Shown here: positions 1-6,825 of the stretch, piece after piece
How the letters are laid out: each line of letters opens with the position of its first letter
Position numbering within the stretch: position 1 is the stretch's first letter
NCBI GenBank assembly: GCA_025935655.1
Contig: JAICUV010000051.1
Coordinates: 1-16,108 of the forward strand
Direction: 5' to 3'
From: Chloroflexota bacterium
GTDB taxonomy: Bacteria > Chloroflexota > Limnocylindria > Limnocylindrales > CSP1-4
DNA length: 16,108 nucleotides
Notes under the pieces: generated by a model
What the model was told of the DNA's origin: nothing
Seen by the model: only the letters and a program-made list of their open reading frames with translations
Database searches by the model: none
Made by a program: the position numbers and the translations under genes

Positions 1-39
1 CCCCCGCGGCCCTCCCGCGGCCCCGCCGTCGGCCCCGCG

Positions 40-177
40 ATGCCTGCGAGTACTCATCGGCGGGTCCAGGGCCGTGTTCGGCGGTCCGTCATGACGCGGA
101 CGCATCGCAGCGCGCCCAGGGGGGCGGAAGCGCCCGATAAGGCGCCGTTGAGCCGCTGAATGTGTACTGCCAGGCAT
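40..177. repeat. 138-bp REPIN-like inverted-repeat element, copy A
   Basis: Two inverted arms of about 27 bp (40-66, and 151-177 read on the other strand) enclose a spacer of about 84 bp. Both arms begin ATGCCTG and share the core AGTAC-N-CAT; the left arm reads ATGCCTGCGAGTACTCAT. The arms match each other imperfectly, with mismatches at arm positions 8-9, 15 and 19-23. A second element at 4639-4776 has the same total length and the same arm ends but an unrelated spacer, which is how REPINs (paired inverted REP sequences) behave. No target-site duplication or transposase gene is visible. The right arm ends inside the ATG of the XRE regulator that follows. A protein-binding operator pair or a structured RNA are alternatives. 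Confidence 0.65.
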
Positions 178-914
178 GGACAGGGTCGGGGAACGCCACG
201 TCGCGGACACCAGGCGACGCCTCCTGCGGCGCATCGGAACGGACCTCCGCCGAATGCGCGAGGACGCCGGCGTCTCGCAGGCCGCGGTCGCCCGGTCGGC
301 CGGCGTCAACCAGGCGTACGTGTCGCGGATCGAGGCGGGCAACGCGGAGCCCTCCGTCGAGGTCCTGCTGCGCCTCGGCCTCGCCCTCTCCGCGGACCTT
401 GGATTCCGCTACTACTTCCCGAACACCGGCCCGCGCATCCGCGACCACCTCTCGGCAACGATGGGGACCGCCCTCGCCGACGCGCTCCACCCGCGCTGGC
501 GGCTCTCCGCCGAGGTCGCTGTCTACCGCCCGGTGCACGGTGTGATCGACGCCGTCCTCGAGGAGCGCGACGGCGCCGTGTCGGTCGAGACCGAACTGCA
601 CAGCCAGGTCCGTCGCGTGGAGCAGCAGGTGCGGTGGCAGGGCCAGAAGGCGGACGGACTCTCGATGCTGCCCGGCCACGAGGGCCGTCGTGTCCAGGCT
701 GCTCGTGCTCCGCAACACCCAGGCGAACCGCGATGCGATCCGGGCCGCGCGCGGGATCATCGAAGGTGCCTATCCCGCCCGGACCGCCGACGCCGTGGCT
801 GCCCTGCGAGGCGTGTCGCGGTGGCCGGGAGCCGCGATCGCCTGGATGACCGTGGAGGGCGGCCGCGGTCGCCTGCTCGATGGGCCGCCCCGAGGGGTGA
901 GCGTGGGACGCTAG
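176..914 (+). pseudogene. XRE-family HTH regulator, frameshifted
   Basis: The first part starts at ATG 176 and encodes an N-terminal helix-turn-helix of the XRE/Cro type at about residues 20-75, including VSQAAVARSAGVNQAYVSRI. A conserved-looking segment follows with GVIDAVLEERDGAVSVETEL and VEQQVRWQGQKADGL. After about base 680 the frame turns into Arg/Pro-rich nonsense that would run into the MFS gene. The +1 frame resumes a sensible protein (VSRLLVLRNTQANRDAI, then WPGAAIAWMTVEGG) ending at TAG 912-914. From memory of the family, the HTH half and the 'VSRLLVLR' half belong to one protein, so one extra base (or two missing) near 650-690 splits it. The D...ExE pattern in the middle could be a PD-(D/E)XK-like fold, but that is speculative. 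The start lies at the edge of repeat element A, with no clear Shine-Dalgarno. It could be a true pseudogene or an assembly error. Confidence 0.7.
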
Positions 915-918
915 CGCG

Positions 919-2415
919 TCAGGCGGCGGGCGCGGCCGTGACGCTCTCGATCTCGTGGCCGAGGGCGACGTCGGGCATCGCGCGGATGGCGATCGCGAAC
1001 GCCACCGCCGCGGCGGCGAGGATCAGCCAGTAGGTGACGGTGAGCCCGGATGAGAGGGCGGCCGCGGTCGCGTCGCGGGTCGCGGCATCGAGGCCCGCGC
1101 GCGCCGACGGGTCCAGGATGGCCGAGGAGGCGGAACCCACGAACGCCGTGAGCACGCCGCCCATGACCCCGACGCCCACGGCGCCGCCGATCGTCCGGCT
1201 GAACTGCACGAGGCCGGTGGCCGTGGCGCGGCGGTCCCAGGTGACCGCGCCCTGGATGACGACCAGCAGCGTCGTGGACGTGAGGCCCATGCCGATCCCG
1301 ATCAGCGCGCAGGCGCCGGTCGCGAACCACAGCGTCTCGAACCGGCCGAGCTGGGTCAGGAGCAGCCCCCCGCCGACGAGGAGCCCGGTGCCCACCAGCA
1401 CGATCGGCCGCGCCCCCGTCCGCAGCAGCAATCGCCCGGCGACGACGGACGCGATCGGCCAGCCGAGCGACATCGCGGCCACGACCGCGCCCGCCTCGAC
1501 GGCCGTCCCGCCATAGACGCCCTGGACCATCGGGGGCACGTAGGTCGTCACGCCGAACATCACGATGCCCGCGAGGGCGCCGATGCCGAGGCCCGCCCGG
1601 ACGAGCGGCGCGCGCACGAGGTCGAGGGCGATGAGCGGCTCGGGGACGCGCCGCGAGTTGGCCACGAACGCCGCGAGCAGCAGGCCGGCGCCGACGAGCA
1701 GCCCGATCGTCAGCGGCGACGCGAGCCCGAACCCGAGGCTGCTCCCGGACACGGCCAGGAGCAGCAGCACGATCCCGCCCGTGAGCAGGAGCGCCCCGAG
1801 CCAGTCGATCCGCTGCGGCCGCCGCTCGAAGTGCTCGTGGAAGGCGAACCAGATGATCCCCGCGGCCGCGATCCCGACCGGCAGGTTGATGACGAACACC
1901 CACGGCCAGCCCACCGTCGTCGTGATGAGGCCGCCGAGCGCCGGGCCCACGATCGCCGCAACGCCCCAGACCGCCGAGAACACGCCCTGCATCCGGGCCC
2001 GTTGCCGGGACTCGAAGATGTCGCCGGCGATGGTGAACGAGATCGGCTGGAGCGCGCCCGCGCCCAGGCCCTGGACCGCACGGAAGGCGATGAGCTGGGG
2101 CATCGACGTCGAGAAGCCGCACAGGACGGATCCGACGACGAACAGGCCCAGGCCGAACAGGAACACGGGCTTGCGACCGTACGCATCGGCGAGGCGGGAG
2201 AAGATCGGCACCGTCGTGGTGGACGTGACGAGGTACGCGGTGAACACCCACGAGTACTCGGCGAGCCCGCCCAGCTGGCCGATGATCGTGGGCATGGCGG
2301 TCCCGACGACGGTCAGGTCGAGGGCCGCGAGCGAGATCGCGGTCATGAGGCCGACCGTGACGACGAGCTGGTCGCGACGGAGCGGCGGGATCGGGCTGTC
2401 GTCGACCTGTGTCAC
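919..2415 (-). CDS. MFS transporter, DHA2 (EmrB/QacA) drug-exporter type
   Basis: A 498-residue, very hydrophobic inner-membrane protein, the usual length for 14-helix DHA2 drug:H+ antiporters. Family signatures are visible: TM1 motif D1 as LDLTVVGTAMPTI (about residues 32-44), loop 2-3 motif A as SRLADAYGRKPV (about 73-84), and the antiporter motif C region VGPALGGLI in TM5. The substrate cannot be told. I chose GTG at 2415: the next in-frame Met lies inside TM1 and would cut it, while the frame upstream to 2709 encodes Arg/Pro-rich sequence unlike this family. A TATCCT box lies exactly six bases before the GTG with no Shine-Dalgarno, suggesting a leaderless message. The gene converges on the broken XRE regulator with only four bases between their stop codons. 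Confidence 0.9.
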   Translation of the reverse strand: MTQVDDSPIPPLRRDQLVVTVGLMTAISLAALDLTVVGTAMPTIIGQLGGLAEYSWVFTAYLVTSTTTVPIFSRLADAYGRKPVFLFGLGLFVVGSVLCGFSTSMPQLIAFRAVQGLGAGALQPISFTIAGDIFESRQRARMQGVFSAVWGVAAIVGPALGGLITTTVGWPWVFVINLPVGIAAAGIIWFAFHEHFERRPQRIDWLGALLLTGGIVLLLLAVSGSSLGFGLASPLTIGLLVGAGLLLAAFVANSRRVPEPLIALDLVRAPLVRAGLGIGALAGIVMFGVTTYVPPMVQGVYGGTAVEAGAVVAAMSLGWPIASVVAGRLLLRTGARPIVLVGTGLLVGGGLLLTQLGRFETLWFATGACALIGIGMGLTSTTLLVVIQGAVTWDRRATATGLVQFSRTIGGAVGVGVMGGVLTAFVGSASSAILDPSARAGLDAATRDATAAALSSGLTVTYWLILAAAAVAFAIAIRAMPDVALGHEIESVTAAPAA

Positions 2416-2421
2416 GGACCG

Positions 2422-2427
2422 AGGATA
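2422..2427 (-). promoter_or_regulatory. -10 box of leaderless MFS promoter
   Basis: TATCCT on the minus strand, followed by CGGTCC and the GTG start at 2415. The six-base spacing puts the transcription start at or next to the start codon. No -35 box was recognised. The same layout recurs at four other genes in the window. Confidence 0.6.
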
Positions 2428-2737
2428 GGACGGTCGGCGCTGACGCGAGAATCGAAGCGGCGGACCCGGAGGCCCGCCGTTTCGTGCCCCAGTCAGCGTC
2501 GCGGCGGAGGGGGAGGAGAGCTCCGCGTCGCTGGCCAGTGTGTCATGGTGCCGTCCGGACGTCCCCTCGGGAGAGGACCGGGATGCTGCCGGCCGGTCGT
2601 CATCTCTGACGCTGTCCACTCTGGCGCAGCGGGCGGCGGCGGCGCAGGGCCCTCGGTCCCGAAGGCGCCGTGACGTTCCGGGCCGTCCGGCAGGGTGCGG
2701 TCCCTGCAAAGGTCACCCAACGGGCCCCCGGGGCCGG
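2428..2737. other. intergenic region between MFS start and deacetylase-GNAT stop
   Basis: About 310 bases with no convincing gene. Open frames cross it on both strands, but their translations are Arg/Pro/Gly-rich and recognisable as nothing. A perfect 6-bp inverted repeat, GCAGGG/CCCTGC, lies at 2690-2707 with a 6-base loop, and a GGCC-rich near-palindrome at 2722-2735. Either could serve as the 3' hairpin of the deacetylase-GNAT transcript, but neither is followed by a U-tract. Confidence 0.4.
2690..2707 (-). terminator. weak hairpin downstream of deacetylase-GNAT gene
   Basis: GCAGGG, six-base loop, CCCTGC, located 31-48 bases past the TGA at 2738-2740 in the direction of transcription. 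The stem is perfect but short and lacks a U-run, so termination activity is uncertain. Confidence 0.25.
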
Positions 2738-4507
2738 TCAGCGGGGCGGCAGTGTGCCCTCGATGGCCCACGGGTCGTCGCGGCGGACGTCCGCCGGCAC
2801 GCGCCCCAGGTCGAAGCCCGCAGCGGACAGCAGCCGGCCCGCGACGGCCATGCGCAGCGCGACGTCCAGGGGCGCCACGACGTCGCGTTCGGCGACGTTG
2901 ACGGCGGCGGTGATCCCGTGCCCGGCCGGCCGATCGGCCACGAGGCGTGCGAGCAAGGCGGCCCCGATCCCCTGTCGGCGATGGCTCGGCGCGACCCCCA
3001 GGGCGAGCAGCAGCTCGCCCGACCCGCCCCCGCGGACGGGCGCCGCGACCGCGGCCCCGACGAGCACGTCGCCCGCGACCGCCCCCACGACGCGAGCACC
3101 GGCGGCGATCGCCGACCGCAGGATCGCCAGCCCGTCCACCGGGTCGAACGGCGGGACCGTGCGCGGTGCGAGGCGCAGCCGCCCCAGGTCGTCCGCGGCG
3201 AGCGGCCGGATCGTCGGTGTCGTCGCGGCGCCCGCGGCCTGCGGCATCGCCCGGTCCGCGCGAGGCCCGCTCGCCGGGCCGTGGACCTGGCGGCCGGCCC
3301 ACGACAGCGACGGTGACCACCAGCCGCGGTCCTCGGCCTCGCGCACCAGCGCCGGCAGCGCGACCCGACGGACGCGCTCGAGCGTGCGCAGCGACTCCTC
3401 GTTCGCCGCGACCTGCTGCGAGCCCACGGGCTGGCCCGCGTTCGGAGCATCGAGGAAGGCCGGCGGCATCCCGGGCGTCCCGAACGCCGCGGCGTCATCC
3501 TCCCACCGGTCGCGCCACTCGACCGGCGTCGCGTCCTCGGGCTCGCGGTGGGCACCCGCGAGCCAGGTGAGCGCCCAGGTGCGGGGCACGACCCGGTAGG
3601 CGTCGTATCCCCCGCCGCCGGTCGCCAGCCAGCGGCCGGACGCCCAGCGGTGCGCGACCGCGTCCACGAGCCGGGCCGCGTCGGCGTGCGCGGTCGTCGT
3701 GACCCGCAGGTGGGCCAGCGGGTCCCACGCGTGCGAGTCCGCCCCGTGCTGCGACACCACGACGTCCGGGCCGAACACGGCGGCGAGCGTCGGCAGCAGC
3801 GCGCGCACGCACGCCAGCCACGCCGTCTCGCCCGTGAAGGGCTCCAGCGGGACGTTCACGGACGAACCGGCCGCGGCCCCCTCCCCCACCTCCTCCACGA
3901 ACCCCGTCTCCGGGAACAGGTAGCGGCCGCTCTCGTGGAACGACAGCGTCAACGCGCCGGGGTCCGCGTACGTGATCACCTGGACGCCGTCGCCGTGGTG
4001 GACGTCGAGGTCCACGTACAGGACGCGCAGGCCATCCGCGCGGGCACGCACGACCGCGAGCGCGGGGTCGTTGTAGATGCAGAACCCCCACGCCTTCGCC
4101 GGCATCGCGTGGTGGAGCCCGCCGCCCGGCTGATGGGCGTGCTCCGCGTCACCCCGGAGGATCGCTTCCATCGCGCGGAGGGAACCCGCGGCAACGATCG
4201 CCGCGGCCTCGTGCATGCCCTCGAACGCGGGCTGGTCCGACAGCCCGACGCCCATCGCGCCGGGCAGCGTGGGATCCGTCGAGAACCGCTTGACCTGGGC
4301 GAGGTACGCGGGGACGTGGACACGCAGCAGCTCGTCGTCCGGCGCGGGGTCCGGCGCCAGCCCCGGCTCCGCGCCCACCGCCCGCAGGAGGTCAATCCCG
4401 GGCCCGAACCGTTTCGGCGTGAGCGGGTGATGCGGCCCGAAGTCGTACTCGAGCGAGCGCGGCCCGTACACGAGCAGCGGCCCGTCGCTCCGCGGAGTGG
4501 CAGCCAT
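2738..4507 (-). CDS. AcuC-like histone deacetylase-family enzyme fused to GNAT acetyltransferase
   Basis: A single 589-residue frame. Residues about 10-400 are a class I/AcuC-type deacetylase with an intact active site. The His dyad is H132-H133 before GFCIYND (141-147). Zinc ligands D168 and H170 lie in YVDLDVHHGDG, and D262 in GADSHAWDPL. The catalytic Tyr Y301 is in GGGGYD. Such enzymes hydrolyse acyl-lysine; AcuC in Bacillus deacetylates acetyl-CoA synthetase. An Ala/Pro linker (about 410-430) leads to a GNAT domain (about 432-589) whose acetyl-CoA loop reads VAPSHRRQGIGAALL (505-519). Both halves look functional, so one polypeptide may carry opposing activities; the substrate is unknown. 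I chose ATG 4507 because a TATCGT box sits exactly six bases upstream and the protein begins properly there; the longer open frame upstream reads through repeat B and is not protein-like. M421 could start a separate GNAT, but no stop separates the halves. Confidence 0.88.
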   Translation of the reverse strand: MAATPRSDGPLLVYGPRSLEYDFGPHHPLTPKRFGPGIDLLRAVGAEPGLAPDPAPDDELLRVHVPAYLAQVKRFSTDPTLPGAMGVGLSDQPAFEGMHEAAAIVAAGSLRAMEAILRGDAEHAHQPGGGLHHAMPAKAWGFCIYNDPALAVVRARADGLRVLYVDLDVHHGDGVQVITYADPGALTLSFHESGRYLFPETGFVEEVGEGAAAGSSVNVPLEPFTGETAWLACVRALLPTLAAVFGPDVVVSQHGADSHAWDPLAHLRVTTTAHADAARLVDAVAHRWASGRWLATGGGGYDAYRVVPRTWALTWLAGAHREPEDATPVEWRDRWEDDAAAFGTPGMPPAFLDAPNAGQPVGSQQVAANEESLRTLERVRRVALPALVREAEDRGWWSPSLSWAGRQVHGPASGPRADRAMPQAAGAATTPTIRPLAADDLGRLRLAPRTVPPFDPVDGLAILRSAIAAGARVVGAVAGDVLVGAAVAAPVRGGGSGELLLALGVAPSHRRQGIGAALLARLVADRPAGHGITAAVNVAERDVVAPLDVALRMAVAGRLLSAAGFDLGRVPADVRRDDPWAIEGTLPPR

Positions 4508-4513
4508 CCCGGC

Positions 4514-4519
4514 ACGATA
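4514..4519 (-). promoter_or_regulatory. -10 box of leaderless deacetylase-GNAT promoter
   Basis: TATCGT on the minus strand, then GCCGGG, then ATG at 4507. Spacing is six bases and no Shine-Dalgarno is present, as for the other leaderless starts in this window. Confidence 0.6.
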
Positions 4520-4638
4520 CCGCCGTAGAGGTCGGGTGGGCGATGCCGCGGCTGGACACGATCCGGAACGACGTCCCCGTGGCCGCGCGGATGCCCGGCG
4601 CCCACCGGCCGCCCGCGCGTTGAGCTCGGCGACCATCG

Positions 4639-4776
4639 ATGCCTGCCAGGACTCATTGGCGGGTCGAACGGACGCGATGGCCCCGAATTCGCGCCGCTCA
4701 GGAGCTGGCGATGCCTGGTGGGCCTCGGCGGGCCCCCAGCGCGGCGTTGGGCCCGCGAATGAGTACCGACAGGCAT
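4639..4776. repeat. 138-bp REPIN-like inverted-repeat element, copy B
   Basis: The left arm 4639-4665 and right arm 4750-4776 (other strand) are inverted copies matching at 22 of 27 positions. Both begin ATGCCTG and contain ACTCATT and GCGGG. Total length equals that of copy A (40-177), and the last 36 bases align well with copy A, while the middle differs. The element lies in the non-coding stretch 4520-4911 between the divergent deacetylase-GNAT and tatA-like genes. On the minus strand two of the arm mismatches become G-U pairs, so a long hairpin could form in RNA. A third, partial copy of the arm motif starts at 4711 inside the spacer (ATGCCTGGTGGGCCTCGG). No target duplication is seen. 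Confidence 0.68.
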
Positions 4777-4911
4777 GGCGCGCCGGGATGCGAGAGCGAC
4801 GGCGCAGAGGCAACGGGCAGCGAGCGGGGGCGCGAGAGCCGGGGCAGAGGGCGGCGCGCCGATGCGGGGGCGCCGAGGCGGGGCGCTGCGGCGGGGGCGC
4901 AGGGCCGCTGC

Positions 4912-4917
4912 TACCAT
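4912..4917 (+). promoter_or_regulatory. -10 box of leaderless tatA-like promoter
   Basis: TACCAT, then CCGCGC, then ATG at 4924. The six-base spacing matches the window's other leaderless starts. No Shine-Dalgarno lies before the ATG. Confidence 0.6.
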
Positions 4918-4923
4918 CCGCGC

Positions 4924-5169
4924 ATGGACATCGCCATCGTCCTCGTCATCGTCCTCGTCATCGTGCTCGTCTGGCGCGGCCCGAAGACGCTGCCCGCGCT
5001 GGGCAAGGCGTTCGGGCAGGGCGTCAAGGAGGCGCGCAAGGAGATCGACGGGATCAAGAGCGACGCCGAAGCCCCCGACGACACGACCCCGACGACCCCG
5101 ACCACGCCCACCACGCCGACGCCCCCGACGCCCCCGACGACGCCGACGACGCCGACGACGCCGTCCTGA
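4924..5169 (+). CDS. TatA/E-family twin-arginine translocase subunit-like protein
   Basis: An 81-residue protein with the TatA layout. A short N-terminal membrane helix (residues 3-17, alternating Ile/Val/Leu) is followed by the hinge RGPKTLPALGKAFGQG (18-33) and an amphipathic, charged helix (about 34-47, VKEARKEIDGIKSD). TatA oligomers form the Tat protein-conducting element in the cytoplasmic membrane. The hinge usually carries Phe-Gly; here it is Trp-Arg-Gly, which is tolerable. Residues 54-81 are an unusual nearly pure Thr/Pro tail encoded by ACG/ACC/CCG repeats. No tatB or tatC is adjacent, so its partner genes must be elsewhere. Start ATG 4924 is supported by a leaderless -10 box. It converges on the NUDIX gene with seven bases between stop codons. 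Confidence 0.78.
   Translation: MDIAIVLVIVLVIVLVWRGPKTLPALGKAFGQGVKEARKEIDGIKSDAEAPDDTTPTTPTTPTTPTPPTPPTTPTTPTTPS
5083..5166 (+). repeat. Thr/Pro codon repeat at the 3' end of the tatA-like gene
   Basis: A run of ACG/ACC/CCG/CCC codons giving TTPTTPTTPTTPTPPTPP-type sequence. It is low-complexity DNA prone to slippage, so tail length is likely to vary between strains. Confidence 0.7.
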
Positions 5170-5176
5170 CGATCGC

Positions 5177-6304
5177 CTAGCGGCGCGCCTCGCGCCCGCA
5201 ACCGAGCACCACGCCCACCTCCTCGACCAGGTACCCGAGCGCGTCCGCGCGGCCCCCGGGGTCTGCGATCGCGCGGACGGTGAGGTCCGCGGCATCGACG
5301 GTCTCGCCCGGCACGATGGTCGTCAGCGAGGCGGCCAGCTGCCGGTGCGCCGTCGCGGGGCCCAGCAGCGGGACGCCCAGGCGGAGCGCCATCCCCTCCC
5401 CGCCGCCCGCGCACGCCGGGTCGGACGAGCTCACGAGCACGGCCACGACGCGCGCGCCGCGTCGCGCCACGACGTCCAGCACCGCGTCCGCCGCCTCGTC
5501 CGACGGATCACCCGGGTCCACGACAACGCACGACCGCTGCCCCACCACCCACGTCCGCCCGGCCGCGCCAGGGACGCCGCCGGCACCACCGACGTCGATC
5601 GCCGTCACCGTCCCTGCGTCGTCCACGATCCGCACGGCCGGGGCCGGGGCCGGGCCCCGCGGGGCGAGCGCATGGACGTCGTCACGGGCCCGGACGCCTG
5701 CCAGCTGCTGGAGGGTCGCCGAGGTCGGCATCCACAGCTCGATCCGGCCATCGGCCATGGCGTCGAGCGCGGCGAGCGGCGAGATCCACTCGTGGGCCAC
5801 GACCTCGCCACCGTGAAACGAGGGCACGGCCCCGTCCGGGAGCCACGCCACGAAGAACCGGGCGTCGTACCGGCGCGGAACCACGGGCGGCGTGACCCAG
5901 CGCGAGAGCGGGACCAGCCAGTCGCCGCGGAGCGTGACGTCGCGGGCGAGGATGAGGTCGGCGAACCCAGCCCCGGCCGCGGCCGCCGGCGAAGGGAAGC
6001 GCCGCGCGTCGAGGCCGCTGGCGAGCAGGATCCCCGATTCCTCCCACGCCTCACGGATCGCGGCGACCGCAAAGGCCGGGCCGTGGAGGCCCGCCGGGTC
6101 GCCGTCGGGCGACGGGACCAGGCGCTCCAGCAGGCGCGGGTCGGCATCGCCATCGTCGAGCGCACCGCCCGGGAAGACGTGCAGCCCCGGGCCGAACGCC
6201 ATCGTCGGGGGGCGATGGGTGAGCAGGACCTCGGGTCCGCCCGGCGCCTCACGGAGGATCGCGACGGTCGCCGCCGGTCGGGGCGTCGCCGGCGGGTCGG
6301 TCAC
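5177..6304 (-). CDS. NUDIX hydrolase with C-terminal degenerate metallo-beta-lactamase-like domain
   Basis: 375 residues. The N-terminal half (about 10-205) is a NUDIX domain: FPGGALDDGD (44-53), an insertion, then AAIREAWEESGIL (81-93), matching the REUXEEXGU part of the box. The long gap between the GG and the RE helix recalls NUDT19-like CoA/nucleotide diphosphatases. After an Ala/Pro linker, residues about 235-375 resemble an MBL fold: VVVDPGDPSDE (260-270) corresponds to the usual 'IDPG' strand. Where the HxHxDH metal motif should be, the sequence reads LVSSSDPACAGG (290-301), without any of the His ligands, and the later PGH is PGG (349-351). The C-terminal part is therefore probably non-catalytic. 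Start GTG 6304 overlaps the GNAT stop by four bases (GTGA), indicating translational coupling. It is the last gene of the DUF255-GNAT-NUDIX operon. Confidence 0.82.
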   Translation of the reverse strand: MTDPPATPRPAATVAILREAPGGPEVLLTHRPPTMAFGPGLHVFPGGALDDGDADPRLLERLVPSPDGDPAGLHGPAFAVAAIREAWEESGILLASGLDARRFPSPAAAAGAGFADLILARDVTLRGDWLVPLSRWVTPPVVPRRYDARFFVAWLPDGAVPSFHGGEVVAHEWISPLAALDAMADGRIELWMPTSATLQQLAGVRARDDVHALAPRGPAPAPAVRIVDDAGTVTAIDVGGAGGVPGAAGRTWVVGQRSCVVVDPGDPSDEAADAVLDVVARRGARVVAVLVSSSDPACAGGGEGMALRLGVPLLGPATAHRQLAASLTTIVPGETVDAADLTVRAIADPGGRADALGYLVEEVGVVLGCGREARR

Positions 6305-6825
6305 GGCCGGTCCGCGAGCGCGAGGGTGAACGTGTACAGGTGCACCCCGGGGATCGGGTCGAGGTCGCGGGTGGGGTCGCGGACGAAGCCCATCCGCGCG
6401 TACAGGCGGTGCGCGGCGTGCATCGCCGGCGTGGACGTGATCGCAACGCCGCGGCGCCCGTCGGCGACGGCCCGCTCCACGCACGCCGCCGCCAGCCGCT
6501 CCCCGATCCCGCGGCCGCGGGCGTCCGGGTCCACGCCCAGCATCCGGAACCCGGCCTCGCCCTCGGCCTCGGTCTCGGCCCACGGGTTCTGGTGGTCGGG
6601 CACGTAGGTCACCGACCCGAGGATCCGGCCGTCGCCGTCGACCGCGACGAGGACCGGGCACGTCCGGGCGCGCTCGCGCGCGTCGCGGATCTGGTCCAGG
6701 TAGGCCCGGTGCCGCGGGCCGTAGTCGGCGATGTACGCCTCGGCGACCACCGCGCCCGCGGCGTCGAGCTCGTCCTCGCGAGCCTCTCGCACGACGACTC
6801 CCGGGGCGCGGTCGGCAGGCCTCAT
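6301..6825 (-). CDS. GNAT-family N-acetyltransferase
   Basis: 174 residues, a normal single-domain GNAT length. Motif A with the acetyl-CoA pyrophosphate loop is MLGVDPDARGRGIGERL (95-111), and the C-terminal motif B region is AMHAAHRLYARMGFVRD (134-150). GNATs transfer acetyl from acetyl-CoA to amines; the acceptor (protein, metabolite or antibiotic) cannot be inferred. ATG 6825 overlaps the TGA of the upstream DUF255 gene (ATGA), and its own TGA overlaps the GTG of the NUDIX gene, so the three are probably co-translated. No promoter of its own is seen. Confidence 0.87.
   Translation of the reverse strand: MRPADRAPGVVVREAREDELDAAGAVVAEAYIADYGPRHRAYLDQIRDARERARTCPVLVAVDGDGRILGSVTYVPDHQNPWAETEAEGEAGFRMLGVDPDARGRGIGERLAAACVERAVADGRRGVAITSTPAMHAAHRLYARMGFVRDPTRDLDPIPGVHLYTFTLALADRP

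Noticed and set aside
2416..2709. N-terminal extension of the MFS protein to 596 residues
   Set aside because: The added stretch is Arg/Pro/Ser-rich with no family resemblance, and the leaderless -10 box points to GTG 2415.
178..4638. The two elements as ends of one composite transposon carrying the regulator, MFS and deacetylase genes
   Set aside because: Each element is complete in itself with its own pair of arms, no transposase lies between them and no target duplication was found, so two independent insertions fit better.
4508..4813. N-terminal extension of the deacetylase-GNAT frame to 691 residues
   Set aside because: The extension would translate repeat element B and looks unlike protein; ATG 4507 has a well-placed -10 box and gives the expected N-terminus.
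4775..6607. A 610-codon plus-strand frame starting at the ATG at the end of repeat B
   Set aside because: It reads through the TatA-like gene out of frame and antisense to the NUDIX and GNAT genes; the product is dominated by Arg runs.
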